From Succinimonas sp045124755 (GTDB taxonomy: Bacteria > Pseudomonadota > Gammaproteobacteria > Enterobacterales > Succinivibrionaceae), in the NCBI RefSeq assembly GCF_045124755.1, contig NZ_JBGVMK010000048.1: a DNA stretch of 27,272 nucleotides; one strand, written 5' to 3'. Positions 1 through 8,203 of the stretch are shown piece after piece. The notes under the pieces were generated by a model, which was not told where the DNA came from, did no database searches, and saw nothing but the letters and a program-made list of their open reading frames with translations. The first letter of the stretch is position 1, and every line of letters starts with the position of its first letter. The position numbers were made by a program, and so were the translations under genes.

Positions 1-63
1 GGTGATGGCCTCGGGGAGAGAGTCTCCGTCCGGAATGTATGACGGTTTATCGATGGGTGTCAT
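1..63 (-). CDS. N-terminal start of an unidentified protein (partial)
   Basis: A leftward reading frame of 21 codons runs off the left edge of the window. It begins at an ATG (complement of 61-63) and reads MTPIDKPSYIPDGDSLPEAIT. A strong Shine-Dalgarno AAGGAG lies at 70-75 on the minus strand, six bases upstream, which supports this as a real start. The fragment is too short to assign a family. It is divergent from the gene at 384, so the 64-383 interval should carry promoters in both directions. Confidence 0.6.
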   Translation of the reverse strand, partial: MTPIDKPSYIPDGDSLPEAIT

Positions 64-200
64 AGGGGGCTCCTTTTCTTAAGAACTAAAAAAAGGATAC
101 CGGATTCAGTCAGGGGTGCTGGAAAATCGCAGGGAAGTTACTTTCCACACAATCATGACAGTTCATTCCTCAAATTACTGATCACCAAGTTAGAATCAAT

Positions 201-262
201 AAACCATAGGTGGTACCAAATGGTACGGTACCAGATTGCCAGCAAAGCCAGCCTCAAGACTG
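201..262. repeat. Intergenic repeat, copy 1 of 2 (related to 8033-8091)
   Basis: This stretch contains AAACCATAGGTGGTACC, then GATTGCC, CAAAGCC and CTCA in the same order as the spacer at 8033-8091 (AAATCATAAGCGGTGCC, GATTGCC, CAAAGCC, CTCA). It includes the dyad GTACC-AAAT-GGTAC. The two copies are diverged and lie in unrelated intergenic contexts, which suggests a dispersed intergenic element. No coding function is visible. Confidence 0.5.
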
Positions 263-323
263 TTTAACATTTTCGTTTCTTTCTCCTTTCTGGTATTTTT
301 TCAGCGCGTTTCAATTGATTGTG

Positions 324-352
324 TTGACAACTAAATAATCAGAATCTAAATT
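324..352 (+). promoter_or_regulatory. Putative sigma-70 promoter of the HAD-domain gene
   Basis: A perfect -35 TTGACA (324-329) is followed after 17 bp by TAAATT (347-352, 4 of 6 matches to TATAAT). The start codon is at 384, giving a short leader. An alternative -10, TATACT at 352-357, would have a 22-bp spacer and is less likely. Confidence 0.5.
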
Positions 353-383
353 ATACTTAGTGTTTAAGAGCAGGAGATAAACA

Positions 384-1676
384 ATGAAACGAAAAAATAA
401 CGACGAGGCATTCGACTTCACTCCGAACAAGACGGTGTTTATTGATGCCGGTTCTCTGATGCCGGATCTTCCCTTGCTGCTGACTCTTCCGGATGGGGAG
501 ATTAGGAGCAGACTTGAGGATGCGGCTGCCCGGGTATCGGTACACAGGGGAGACTGCGAGAAGGTTACCGCTGCCGCAAACGAAATCATTAAGACCATGG
601 GCCCTCAGGAAGCCGCCTTTGCCTGTTCCTTTCTGGGACTTATGCGGATAATCTGGGATGTCCGGGCTCACAAATGGAGAAACGCCGATGAAAAGGGCTC
701 CGATCTTCGTCCCGTTCCGGTATTTCTGTTTTCCGGCGAGATAACTCCGGAGATGACGGCCGGGGCCAATGCTCTTTTGCAAACCTGCTTCTCAAGCATT
801 GATGATGCCATTTACTATGAGGATCGCCAGGATCTTGAAGCAAAGGTCAGCGGTTACCTGGCGCAGTTTTCTGAAAAGCCCGCTTTTGCGGTTATCAGCG
901 CGGCAAACCTCATGGCGGAATTCGGGGATCGGAACATTATTACCGAGCCCATGCCCCTTCCGGGAGAAGACCTCACTGACCAGCAGAAAAACATGATGAA
1001 GCGGCTTCATTGCAGTCTTAACCGGCTTCTTTTCTACAGGTCTTCCTACTTTTATGACTGGGATACCCTCTTTGATGAGGATGATTACCGTCATCGGATT
1101 TACGCTCCCTTCTGGAAAATCATCTTTCTCGATATTGACGGCGTGCTGAATGACGATGGCACCGTTCCGGAAAGGGGGCCCGCCGTGGATCCCGAAATGG
1201 CGGCCAGACTAAGTCAGATAGTTTCCCGGACAGGGGCGGATATTGTGCTTTCCAGTTCCTGGAAATGGGGCTTTCAACGTTATTTCAGGGCCGGAGCCGG
1301 TACCGCCGGAAGAAAAGAGCTTTACGGGGACTGCATTGAACTCATTAATGTTTTTGAGTCATACGGTCTCTCAGTGAGCGGGGTTACCCCCAGAACTCCC
1401 ATAACCGGCGGCGAAGATGCCCGGCCCTGCGAGATCCGGGCCTGCCTTTCACGCTGTCCCTTTGCGTTTTCCTACGTGATTTTGGAGGATGATGAGTTCT
1501 GGAGATGGGGCTGGCTCCGCCGGAATGTGATTACCACCATTAAGCCGAATCCCCGGGCCGGGGAGGCGAACTTCAGCGGCTATGATTATATTGACGGCCT
1601 TACCCCGGAGCATGCGGATCGGGCTATTGCCATCCTGAACGAAGATCCCCTCATCCGGCCGCGGGATCGGGACTGA
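384..1676 (+). CDS. Protein with C-terminal HAD domain of the RNA-repair 'Swiss Army Knife' type
   Basis: The 430-residue protein starts at an ATG preceded by AGGAG (372-376). Residues about 245-415 form a HAD-like phosphatase domain. Motif I is FLDIDGVLN (248-256), with the nucleophile and general-acid aspartates at 250 and 252. Motif II is VLSSSW (288-293). A late acidic motif YVILEDDE lies at 365-371. This arrangement matches the HAD family first described in Swiss-Army-Knife RNA-repair proteins, usually predicted to be polynucleotide or small-molecule phosphatases. Residues 1-240 form a separate mostly alpha/beta region, beginning with TVFIDAGSLMPDL, that I do not recognise. No signal peptide or TM segment is seen. 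It is a single gene with its own promoter, convergent with the EF-hand gene. The phosphatase fold is well supported; the substrate is unknown. Confidence 0.75.
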   Translation: MKRKNNDEAFDFTPNKTVFIDAGSLMPDLPLLLTLPDGEIRSRLEDAAARVSVHRGDCEKVTAAANEIIKTMGPQEAAFACSFLGLMRIIWDVRAHKWRNADEKGSDLRPVPVFLFSGEITPEMTAGANALLQTCFSSIDDAIYYEDRQDLEAKVSGYLAQFSEKPAFAVISAANLMAEFGDRNIITEPMPLPGEDLTDQQKNMMKRLHCSLNRLLFYRSSYFYDWDTLFDEDDYRHRIYAPFWKIIFLDIDGVLNDDGTVPERGPAVDPEMAARLSQIVSRTGADIVLSSSWKWGFQRYFRAGAGTAGRKELYGDCIELINVFESYGLSVSGVTPRTPITGGEDARPCEIRACLSRCPFAFSYVILEDDEFWRWGWLRRNVITTIKPNPRAGEANFSGYDYIDGLTPEHADRAIAILNEDPLIRPRDRD

Positions 1677-1739
1677 GATTAAGAGCGTCCGAAAGTGGAT
1701 CAGGGAGCGAGATCTCCGGATCCTGCGGTCCCGAGAGAC

Positions 1740-1770
1740 AAAAAAACTCCGGAGCGGCAAACTCCGGAGT
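1740..1770 (-). terminator. Intrinsic terminator of the EF-hand gene
   Basis: Two copies of the palindrome CTCCGGAG (1747-1754 and 1762-1769) form a 9-bp stem with a 7-nt loop. On the minus strand it is followed by a run of seven U residues (complement of 1740-1746). It lies 33 bp past the stop of the leftward gene ending at 1803. There is no U tract on the plus side, so it acts mainly leftward. Confidence 0.8.
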
Positions 1771-1802
1771 CTCTGTCGCGGTCAGTCTTTCAAACTGCGC
1801 TC

Positions 1803-2609
1803 TTAATCATCTTCTTCCTGAAACTCTTCTTCTTCGTCCTCATCGCTGTCAGTCTGGGCGTCCGGAGCCGGCTTCCCTTTGCGGGGTTCCCACTTCGGGG
1901 CGTTCTTCAGCATCTCCGTGGAGATCACCGCATTGTATTCCATGAAGGTGACCACGCCGTCGCCGTTGAGATCCGACTTAGGCAGGGCGGCTACCACCTT
2001 GGCATGCAGATCCTGACATTTTCCGGCATCGGCCAGGAAGCTTTCATATTCCTGCTGGCTGAGCTTCAGATTCCGGTCCTTGTCATAGTGGAACAGCACA
2101 TCCATAACCGGATTTCCGGGAGGCATGCCCATGCCGGGCTTAAAACCATGGTGCGGGCCGGGGCCGGGATGATGCCCGTGTCTGGGGCCGCGATGCTCGC
2201 CGGGCTTGCCATGACGGGGGCCTTTATGTCCGTCCGGCCTATCATGCTTTCCGCGGCGATCTGCTTCGGGAGGAAGCGGAGGCGGCGGGGGAGGAGGCAG
2301 CACCTGAGCCAGTTCGTCCAGAGTGATGAAGCCGTTTTTGTCAGTATCTGCGGTCTGGAAGTCCTTGAGGAGGCTCTTCTGCTTTGCGATGTCGGCATTA
2401 AGCTGCTTCACGGCCTCGCTAAGTTCGTCCTGAGACAGCGCCCGGGAATGGTCGGCATCGGCGTGGCGGAATGCTCCGTGATAGTCCGCGGCGCAGATGA
2501 AGCCGGGGCCGAAGGGGCCTTTGTGTCCGGGGAAGCCGGGATGCGCCAGGGCCAGACCGGCAGCAGAGGCGGCAATTACTGCAATAACTGCTAAGGCTGC
2601 TTTTTTCAT
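1803..2609 (-). CDS. Secreted calcium-binding protein with four EF-hand loops
   Basis: The 268-residue protein has a Sec signal peptide (MKKAALAVIAVIAASAAGLALA, cleavage near residue 22). EF-hand loops are visible at 51-62 (DADHSRALSQDE), 88-99 (DTDKNGFITLDE), 176-187 (DKDRNLKLSQQE) and 213-224 (DLNGDGVVTFME). The second and fourth are canonical; the first and third lack the usual central glycine. Between the two pairs are a run of eight prolines (about 105-112) and a Gly/Pro/His/Arg-rich stretch (119-165) that may bind metal. The C-terminus is very acidic (SDEDEEEEFQEEDD). It is likely a periplasmic or extracellular calcium or metal buffer or sensor. A Shine-Dalgarno AAAGGAG lies just upstream. 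It is monocistronic and ends in its own terminator. Confidence 0.85.
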   Translation of the reverse strand: MKKAALAVIAVIAASAAGLALAHPGFPGHKGPFGPGFICAADYHGAFRHADADHSRALSQDELSEAVKQLNADIAKQKSLLKDFQTADTDKNGFITLDELAQVLPPPPPPPLPPEADRRGKHDRPDGHKGPRHGKPGEHRGPRHGHHPGPGPHHGFKPGMGMPPGNPVMDVLFHYDKDRNLKLSQQEYESFLADAGKCQDLHAKVVAALPKSDLNGDGVVTFMEYNAVISTEMLKNAPKWEPRKGKPAPDAQTDSDEDEEEEFQEEDD

Positions 2610-2623
2610 GATGAGCTCCTTTG

Positions 2624-2653
2624 TTTTGGTTTGCGGAATTTTGGTTTGCGGAA
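2624..2653. repeat. Perfect 15-bp tandem duplication upstream of the EF-hand gene
   Basis: TTTTGGTTTGCGGAA occurs twice in immediate succession (2624-2638 and 2639-2653), starting 15 bp before the EF-hand start codon. It falls in the 5' leader or promoter region of that gene. The rest of the 2610-2970 spacer shows no gene. Confidence 0.7.
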
Positions 2654-2874
2654 CGGCTGGATTCCGGGAGGGAAGCCAGGCCTTCCTGATGGTGTTATTG
2701 TAACCGTTCCCGGCGTTCAGAATTTATCAATTTTTCAGAAACTGTTGCAAAATGTTTCCTCAGGCGGAGTTTTTTTCGGGAGGCCGGAGCCCCTTGTATG
2801 TAAATGGAGGCGCGGCAAACTTCCGCAAACTTGTGAATAGCGGGGAAGTTTTATTCCTGAAAACGCGGCGTTAA

Positions 2875-2903
2875 TTGTTTCCCGGGCCGGCATGAATTAA
2901 TAT
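2875..2903 (+). promoter_or_regulatory. Candidate promoter of lrp
   Basis: TTGTTT (2875-2880) and TAATAT (2898-2903) are separated by 17 bp. They lie about 70 bp upstream of the lrp start. Both hexamers are only partial matches, so this is a weak call. Confidence 0.3.
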
Positions 2904-2970
2904 CCTTGGCGAGGACAGCCGGATTATTTCCCCCGGCTTCAGGGGAGGCTGCTGTCAGGAGGGAGCTTAC

Positions 2971-3492
2971 ATGAAAAACGAAGATGTCACCGGTTCCCAG
3001 AGAATTCTGGACAGGATTGACAAGAATATCCTTTCCGAGCTTCAGAAGGACGGCCGGATTTCAAATGCGGATCTTTCCAAGAGAGTCGGCCTCAGCGCCA
3101 CCCCCTGTCTGGAGAGAGTGCGCCGGCTGGAGCGGGAGGGCTACATCACGGGATACAAGGCGATTCTGAATCCCGCAAAGCTGGGGGCCGGACTTCTGGT
3201 GTTTGTGGAAATCACTCTTAACAAGAACCAGCCGGATGTTTTTGAACAGTTCAACAAGGCGGTGCAGAATCTGCCGGATCTCCAGGAGTGTCATCTGGTG
3301 TCGGGAAATTTTGATTATCTATTGAAGGCCCGGGTTTCCGACATGACCGCCTACCGCAAGCTGCTCAGCGATACCATTCTCCGCCTGCCCTGCGTTAACG
3401 ACACTCATACCTATGTGGTAATGGAGGAGGTTAAATGCACCGCGGACATCATTGTCAAGAGAGGGGAGGGCGTTTCCAAGCCCGCCGGCTGA
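2971..3492 (+). CDS. lrp: Leucine-responsive regulatory protein Lrp
   Basis: The 173-residue protein is an AsnC/Lrp-family global transcription regulator that binds DNA as an oligomer and senses leucine. Residues about 14-75 hold the winged helix-turn-helix, with ILSELQKDGRISNADLSKRV and the recognition helix ending PCLERVRRLE. Residues 80-160 form the RAM ligand/oligomerisation domain (LLVFVEITL, ECHLVSGNFDYLL, TYVVMEEVK). Similarity to E. coli Lrp is high throughout, with an extra C-terminal tail of about ten residues. The ATG at 2971 follows AGGAGGGAG. Lrp lying directly upstream of ftsK is the usual order in gammaproteobacteria. Confidence 0.95.
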   Translation: MKNEDVTGSQRILDRIDKNILSELQKDGRISNADLSKRVGLSATPCLERVRRLEREGYITGYKAILNPAKLGAGLLVFVEITLNKNQPDVFEQFNKAVQNLPDLQECHLVSGNFDYLLKARVSDMTAYRKLLSDTILRLPCVNDTHTYVVMEEVKCTADIIVKRGEGVSKPAG

Positions 3493-3643
3493 GTTTTGAT
3501 ACGATACAGAGGGGGACTTTTTCAGGAAGCTCAGGATGCCTGCAGTCCGGAGGATGCCCGGACATCGGATTAAGCTTGCATCATGGCAGTGAGAGAATGC
3601 TCCGGAGAAGGTCAACTCCCCCTTGTTTTCCTGAAAACCTTTT

Positions 3644-3672
3644 TTGTGTTTTGAATGTCGATCTTTTATAAT
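3644..3672 (+). promoter_or_regulatory. Putative sigma-70 promoter of ftsK
   Basis: TTGTGT (3644-3649), a 17-bp spacer and a perfect TATAAT (3667-3672) predict transcription from about 3679. That is upstream of the hairpin at 3702-3721, so the hairpin would lie inside the ftsK leader. Confidence 0.55.
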
Positions 3673-3701
3673 TAGGGCCGTGAAAAATAAGGTGCAAAAT
3701 C

Positions 3702-3721
3702 CCCCGTTTTCCGGGGTTTTT
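3702..3721 (+). terminator. Terminator or attenuator between lrp and ftsK
   Basis: The stem CCCCG (3702-3706) pairs with CGGGG (3712-3716) across a 5-nt loop and is followed by five T residues. It could end lrp transcripts, 210 bp past the lrp stop. It also sits downstream of the TATAAT at 3667, so it could attenuate ftsK. Confidence 0.6.
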
Positions 3722-3749
3722 CTGTTTGTGTTTAGAGGCTGGTGTAACT

Positions 3750-6700
3750 TTGTTGGCTGATAGCTATAAACCCAATATGGGACTGAGACGCTTTAAGGAG
3801 ATAATGTTCATTCTCTGGCTTGGCGTGGTACTGATTATTGCAATTTCCCTGGTGACCTACAATCCCGCTGACAGTCAGCTGGTCAATGATCCCATGGGCA
3901 GCGAGAGAATTACCAATTCCATAGGCAAGGTAGGCGCTAAGATTTCTGATGTGCTGTTTGCTCTTTTCGGGTTCTGCGCCTACGGGATCCTGATATTCCT
4001 CGTCTATATCGGCTACGCCTTCCTCTGGAGCAACGTCTCCTGGCTGAGAATCCGCTATGACGTTATAGCCATAAGGATCATCGGCTTTACACTGCTTTTG
4101 CTCTCCCTGTGCGCTCTGGCTGCCGTGGCGAACATTCCCTTCATGGAGGGACTGGAAACCTCTTTTAATTTCAGCAAGGGCGGTCATCTGGGGCATCTCA
4201 CCTTCGAGAATGCCAAGCCGCTTCTGGGATATGACGGCGCCGTCATGGTCATGCTTATCCTGTTCATCATGGGCTTTTATCTGTTTACCGACCTCTCCAT
4301 CATTGTGATCTGCGAGGCAGTGGGAGGCGTGATACTGGCTGTGCTGATGCCCCACACCACCATTAAAAGATTCATTAACTGGCTCCGGGGCGAAAACGCC
4401 GACAGAGATGACAGCAAGGAGCTTAATGACGCGCAGGCTGACAACGCTGATTTCGGCATCAAGGTGCTGAAATCCCCTGAGGCGGATCCGGTTCCGGAAA
4501 GCAAGGCGGCAGATCCGTCAGCTGATGCCGGCGTGGTGGTCAGAGTTGCTGAAAAAGCGGAATCGGCTGCTGAAGAGTTTTCCGCCGCAGCCCGGAAGCC
4601 CGATCCCGCCCCCGAACCGGCGATAAGAGATGCGGACACTCCTGCCGAAAAGCCTGTCAAAGCCGGGAAATCCGCTTTCAGGACAGAGCCGGAGACTCCC
4701 GCCGCTCCTGAAAAGGCGCCTTCTGCCATGAGCGGATTTTCTCCGGTGCCGGAATACGGCAGACCCAATCTGGGCGGCGATGCCGAGGAGGATCTCTATA
4801 TTCCCGGTTTGGGAGCCGCCGATCCTGACAAGGTTCAGGAAAAGGATCCGGAGCCGGCCGTTCCTGAGGATACAGCCGACGATTTATCCGACGGCGCCGG
4901 GCCTTCCATCGATTTTGGGGAAATGGAACGTTCCTTTGCCGAAACCGAGCCTGAAGAGGAAAAGGTAATCCCCGCAGTCACCGGACACCGGCACACCAAT
5001 GTGCTGCCTCCCCGGCCCCGGGTCAGCGACGACGAGGAACAGGTTACGGAGAGCAAGGCGGTCCAAGCTCCGGAAAACCCCGCTGAGAAACCGGCAGAGC
5101 CGTTAAGACCGGCCGCAGCGGCTATGAAGGATCCGGCCCCGGCTTCTCCTGCCAAAGCCGATCCGGCGCCGTCTTTTTCGGAAAGTGTAAAAACCCCGGC
5201 TCCGGCCCCTTCTGCCGAGCCGCATCAGAAAGCTCAGGATCTGGCTCAGGATTCTGACAACTTGTTTGATCTTGACAGAGATGATATGGCTCCGGCTTCT
5301 GCCATGCCTCGGGACAGCGCTTCTGGGTCAGCTCCGCAGTCCTTCGGAGCTCCGGAGAACGCTCTGCGGACGGAGTCTCCTGTTAATACTCCGGTAAGAG
5401 CTCCTCAGGAGTCTCAGGCTGCTCCGTCCTGGCCGCAGAATCCCGAGCCGGCCGCCCGGGTATATCCGGATAACCGTTCCGGGGAAGCTTTGCAGCATTC
5501 CGGTCAGGATCGCATGAACCGGAATCAGGAGCCTTTGCGTCCGGACAGCCGGGTTTACGAACCGGCTCTTCAGGATCGGACGACCGCATCCCGCGCCGCT
5601 GAAAACCGCGCTCCGGATCCGGGCGCTCGTCATCAGGGTTCCTTTGCCGATACCGCTCTTGGGGGCAGGGAACAGTCTTCCGGCCCGGTTTATCAGGATA
5701 AGCCCGGTTATCAGGATAACGACAGCCGGAGCTCCATAGCCGATATTTCCGCTCCGGACAGCAGTGACGACGGCTTCAAAGACCCGCAGCCGGACAATTT
5801 CAATGTCATTAATTTCAGTGATGTCAGGGAGCAGCGGGAGGCTGAGCTCCGGGGGCCGGATTTTGACACTCCTTTCGGCGATCTCCCCTCGGGGTTCTCT
5901 CGCATAGATGAAACAGAGGAAGCTTCCCAGGACAGCGATGACACCGCATCCTCCGGATTCGCACCCGCCTCCGGCTTTGCTCCGGAAAGACCGGTTTATC
6001 CTGAAGCCAGAGACTCTGCCAGAGGAGCCCGGGACGAGTTTTCCGGAAATTCCGGTTACCCGGCATCAGAGCCTGCCAGAGAGGATGTCATTACCCGTGT
6101 CCGGGATCCGGATATTCCCTCTTCCATCAATTACCATGACGGCTACTATGATGTGGAGGTGCACGGGGAATTCCCGCCGTCTTCCATATTCAAGTCCAGC
6201 ACCGCAGTCAGCACTGTTGACAGAGCAGATATGGATGAGATGGCGGACAATCTGGATCAGGTGCTTAAGGACTACCGTTTCAAGGCTCATGTGGCCTATG
6301 AACCGGTGCTTGACGCAGACGGCAATCAGACCTATGACGCTGAGGGGAATCTCATCACCCAGAAGCTTTATGACTGCGGTCCTATAATTACCCGCTACTA
6401 TCTGGATCTGGAGCCGGGACAGCCTTCCGGCAAGCTGTTCAAGATCACCACCGACATCGGCCGGGCGCTTCAGGCCGGGGGCGAGATCATGATTCAGTCT
6501 CAGATCAGCGGTTCCTCTTACGTGGGCGTGGATATTCCCAACAAGAAGAGACAGACCATCACCATGAGAGAGCTTCTGGAATCGCCGGAGTTTGTGAATT
6601 CCAAGGCCGCGCTTCCGGCTATTCTGGGCCGGGACGTGTCCGGCAAGCCCTTTGTCTATGACGTTGCCCAGGCTCCGCACCTCCTGATTGCCGGTACCAC

Positions 6701-7739
6701 CGGTTCCGGTAAGTCCGTGGGCATTAACGTGATTCTGGTTTCCCTCATGATGCGTCATACTCCGGAAACCCTGAGACTGATTCTTATCGATCCGAAGCAG
6801 GTGGAATTTGCGGTCTACAAGGATGTGCCTCATCTGCTGACTCCGGTAATCACCGATATGCACAAGGCTCTCAGCGCTCTTAAGTGGGCCTGCGATGAAA
6901 TGGAACGCCGTTACACCCTCCTGTCTCATTTCGAGGTGCGCAAGCTGGAGGTCTTTAATGAAAAAGTACGCCAGTGGAACAGCGAAGGCCAGCCCCGCAA
7001 GGATCCCACTTGGAATCCTCAGGACAGCATGGAGCCCGAGGCCCCGTATATTCAGCCGCTGCCTTTCATCTTTGTGGTGGTGGACGAATTTGCCGATATC
7101 ATGCTCAGCCTGAAGAAGCAGAAGAGCGAATTTGAAAGCGCGATTTCCCGTATTGCGGCCAAGGCCCGCGCCGTGGGCATTCATCTTCTTCTGGCCACCC
7201 AGTCTCCCCGCAAGGAGTTTATTACCGGACAGATCAAGGCCAACCTGCCGACCCAGATCGCCTTCAAGGTAAGAAGCAACATCGAGTCGCAGCTGGTGCT
7301 GGGAGTTAAGGGAGCCGAAGGTCTCCTGGGCCGGGGCGACATGCTGGCCAAGCTTAACGGTGATACGGCGGACATCCGCCGGCTGCACGGCGCCTTTGCC
7401 TCCGATGATGAAATCAACATGTTCACCGAAGCCTGGCGGGCCAGAGGCAAGCCGGAGTACGTGGACAAGGTTACCGAGATGTTCGTGGAACAGGATGCGG
7501 ACGCCGTGGATATCCCCAGCGGCGGAAACTCTCTGGAAAATGATCCTCTGTATGCCAAGATCGTGGACTTCTGCCGGGATCTCAAGCTTCGGAACAAGGG
7601 CGTAAGCATTTCCCTGATTCAGCGGCAGTTCAGCATCGGCTACAACCGCGCGGCTAATTTTGTAACTGCTCTGGAGCAGAACGGAGTGGTATCTCCGGCT
7701 ACCGGCGGCAACGGCTCCCGGGACATTCTGATAGACTGA
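3750..7739 (+). CDS. ftsK: DNA translocase FtsK
   Basis: FtsK is the septum-anchored DNA pump that couples chromosome segregation to division. The frame opens at a TTG at 3726 (1337 residues, numbering used here). I favour the TTG at 3750 or 3753, downstream of AGAGG (3734-3738); an ATG at 3777 is also possible. Hydrophobic segments in the first 220 residues form the membrane domain. Residues about 225-800 are a low-complexity Pro/Ala/Glu/Asp-rich linker. The motor follows, with Walker A GTTGSGKS (about 990-997) and Walker B FVVVDEFAD (about 1116-1124). The C-terminal gamma winged helix (about 1270-1337, containing SISLIQRQFSIGYNRAANFV) reads KOPS sites and activates XerCD. Length is close to the E. 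coli protein. lolA, which usually follows ftsK in relatives, is absent here. Confidence 0.93.
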   Translation: MLADSYKPNMGLRRFKEIMFILWLGVVLIIAISLVTYNPADSQLVNDPMGSERITNSIGKVGAKISDVLFALFGFCAYGILIFLVYIGYAFLWSNVSWLRIRYDVIAIRIIGFTLLLLSLCALAAVANIPFMEGLETSFNFSKGGHLGHLTFENAKPLLGYDGAVMVMLILFIMGFYLFTDLSIIVICEAVGGVILAVLMPHTTIKRFINWLRGENADRDDSKELNDAQADNADFGIKVLKSPEADPVPESKAADPSADAGVVVRVAEKAESAAEEFSAAARKPDPAPEPAIRDADTPAEKPVKAGKSAFRTEPETPAAPEKAPSAMSGFSPVPEYGRPNLGGDAEEDLYIPGLGAADPDKVQEKDPEPAVPEDTADDLSDGAGPSIDFGEMERSFAETEPEEEKVIPAVTGHRHTNVLPPRPRVSDDEEQVTESKAVQAPENPAEKPAEPLRPAAAAMKDPAPASPAKADPAPSFSESVKTPAPAPSAEPHQKAQDLAQDSDNLFDLDRDDMAPASAMPRDSASGSAPQSFGAPENALRTESPVNTPVRAPQESQAAPSWPQNPEPAARVYPDNRSGEALQHSGQDRMNRNQEPLRPDSRVYEPALQDRTTASRAAENRAPDPGARHQGSFADTALGGREQSSGPVYQDKPGYQDNDSRSSIADISAPDSSDDGFKDPQPDNFNVINFSDVREQREAELRGPDFDTPFGDLPSGFSRIDETEEASQDSDDTASSGFAPASGFAPERPVYPEARDSARGARDEFSGNSGYPASEPAREDVITRVRDPDIPSSINYHDGYYDVEVHGEFPPSSIFKSSTAVSTVDRADMDEMADNLDQVLKDYRFKAHVAYEPVLDADGNQTYDAEGNLITQKLYDCGPIITRYYLDLEPGQPSGKLFKITTDIGRALQAGGEIMIQSQISGSSYVGVDIPNKKRQTITMRELLESPEFVNSKAALPAILGRDVSGKPFVYDVAQAPHLLIAGTTGSGKSVGINVILVSLMMRHTPETLRLILIDPKQVEFAVYKDVPHLLTPVITDMHKALSALKWACDEMERRYTLLSHFEVRKLEVFNEKVRQWNSEGQPRKDPTWNPQDSMEPEAPYIQPLPFIFVVVDEFADIMLSLKKQKSEFESAISRIAAKARAVGIHLLLATQSPRKEFITGQIKANLPTQIAFKVRSNIESQLVLGVKGAEGLLGRGDMLAKLNGDTADIRRLHGAFASDDEINMFTEAWRARGKPEYVDKVTEMFVEQDADAVDIPSGGNSLENDPLYAKIVDFCRDLKLRNKGVSISLIQRQFSIGYNRAANFVTALEQNGVVSPATGGNGSRDILID

Positions 7740-7769
7740 TGTTCTGACCGAATAAAGCGCAATCTTAAG

Positions 7770-7801
7770 ACCCTCCGGCATAATTTCCCGGGGGGTTTTT
7801 T
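7770..7801 (+). terminator. Intrinsic terminator of ftsK
   Basis: ACCCTCCGG (7770-7778) pairs with CCGGGGGGT (7788-7796) through nine base pairs including one G-U pair. Six T residues follow (7796-7801). It is 31 bp past the ftsK stop. Confidence 0.85.
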
Positions 7802-7910
7802 AATGCGTCAAGGAGTCTTGGGGGCCCCCGATCTGTTTCCCCCCAGGAGTCTCCTGTTTTACGGATCAGGGAGGTCTGCAGCGGTTCACGGAAGCAATCA
7901 TCTCAGCCCC

Positions 7911-8028
7911 CAGGTTTCGCACCCGCTAATTTGAAAAGGAGCAAGTCTGCAAAGCCAGTCTCCATAAGGCTTTGCGGGAAAAAATCAGCATTGCAGCTCA
8001 AAAATGATTGATGGCCTGTATTTCGCAT
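7911..8028. repeat. Dispersed 126-bp-family repeat, copy A
   Basis: This copy shares GTTTCGCACCCGCTAATTTG, then GCAAAGCC...GGCTTTGC (7949-7975, an 8-bp stem) and a following segment of about 45 bp with the three copies at 13138-13488, over 5 kb away. The inverted hairpin and intergenic placement resemble REP/BIME-type elements. The minus strand stays open in the same frame in all copies, but no start or ribosome site is conserved, so coding is unlikely. Confidence 0.8.
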
Positions 8029-8032
8029 CCGG

Positions 8033-8091
8033 TAAATCATAAGCGGTGCCAAAAGTACCGGATTGCCGACAAAGCCGGTCTCAGGAGAGTG
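8033..8091. repeat. Intergenic repeat, copy 2 of 2 (related to 201-262)
   Basis: The ordered blocks AAATCATAAGCGGTGCC, GATTGCC and AAAGCC-GTCTCA correspond to the copy at 201-262. It lies immediately after the 126-bp-family repeat, so the two may be parts of one composite element. Confidence 0.5.
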
Positions 8092-8109
8092 TCGTGTACG
8101 CTTCAATTT

Positions 8110-8160
8110 TTGCAATACGAGGCAGTTTCAGGGATAAAGGGGCGGAAGCCCCTTTAATTA
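8110..8160. repeat. Hairpin repeat module, copy 1 (second copy 18638-18685)
   Basis: The element reads TGCAATACGAGGCAGTTTC and then the stem TAAAGGGGC (8135-8143), loop GGAA and GCCCCTTTA (8148-8156). The copy at 18638-18685 has the same order and the same stem with a GGA loop. The stem is followed by AT-rich sequence rather than a clean U tract. In the second copy a group II intron sits 4 bp past the stem. Confidence 0.7.
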
Positions 8161-8203
8161 TTAAACAGGAAGCGCCGCAGGCGTCTTCCCTTCTTAATTA
8201 TTA
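8153..8203. repeat. Long imperfect inverted repeat
   Basis: An outer pair TTAATTATTAA / TTAATTATTA encloses GGAAGCGCC-GCA-GGCGTCTTCC, an inner stem with one bulge. It directly follows the hairpin module and would form an extended cruciform or RNA stem-loop. No function can be assigned. Confidence 0.5.

Noticed and set aside
6066..7781. 571-codon minus-strand frame opposite ftsK
   Set aside because: It is antisense to the conserved FtsK motor and has no family features; long shadow frames are expected opposite GC-rich third positions.
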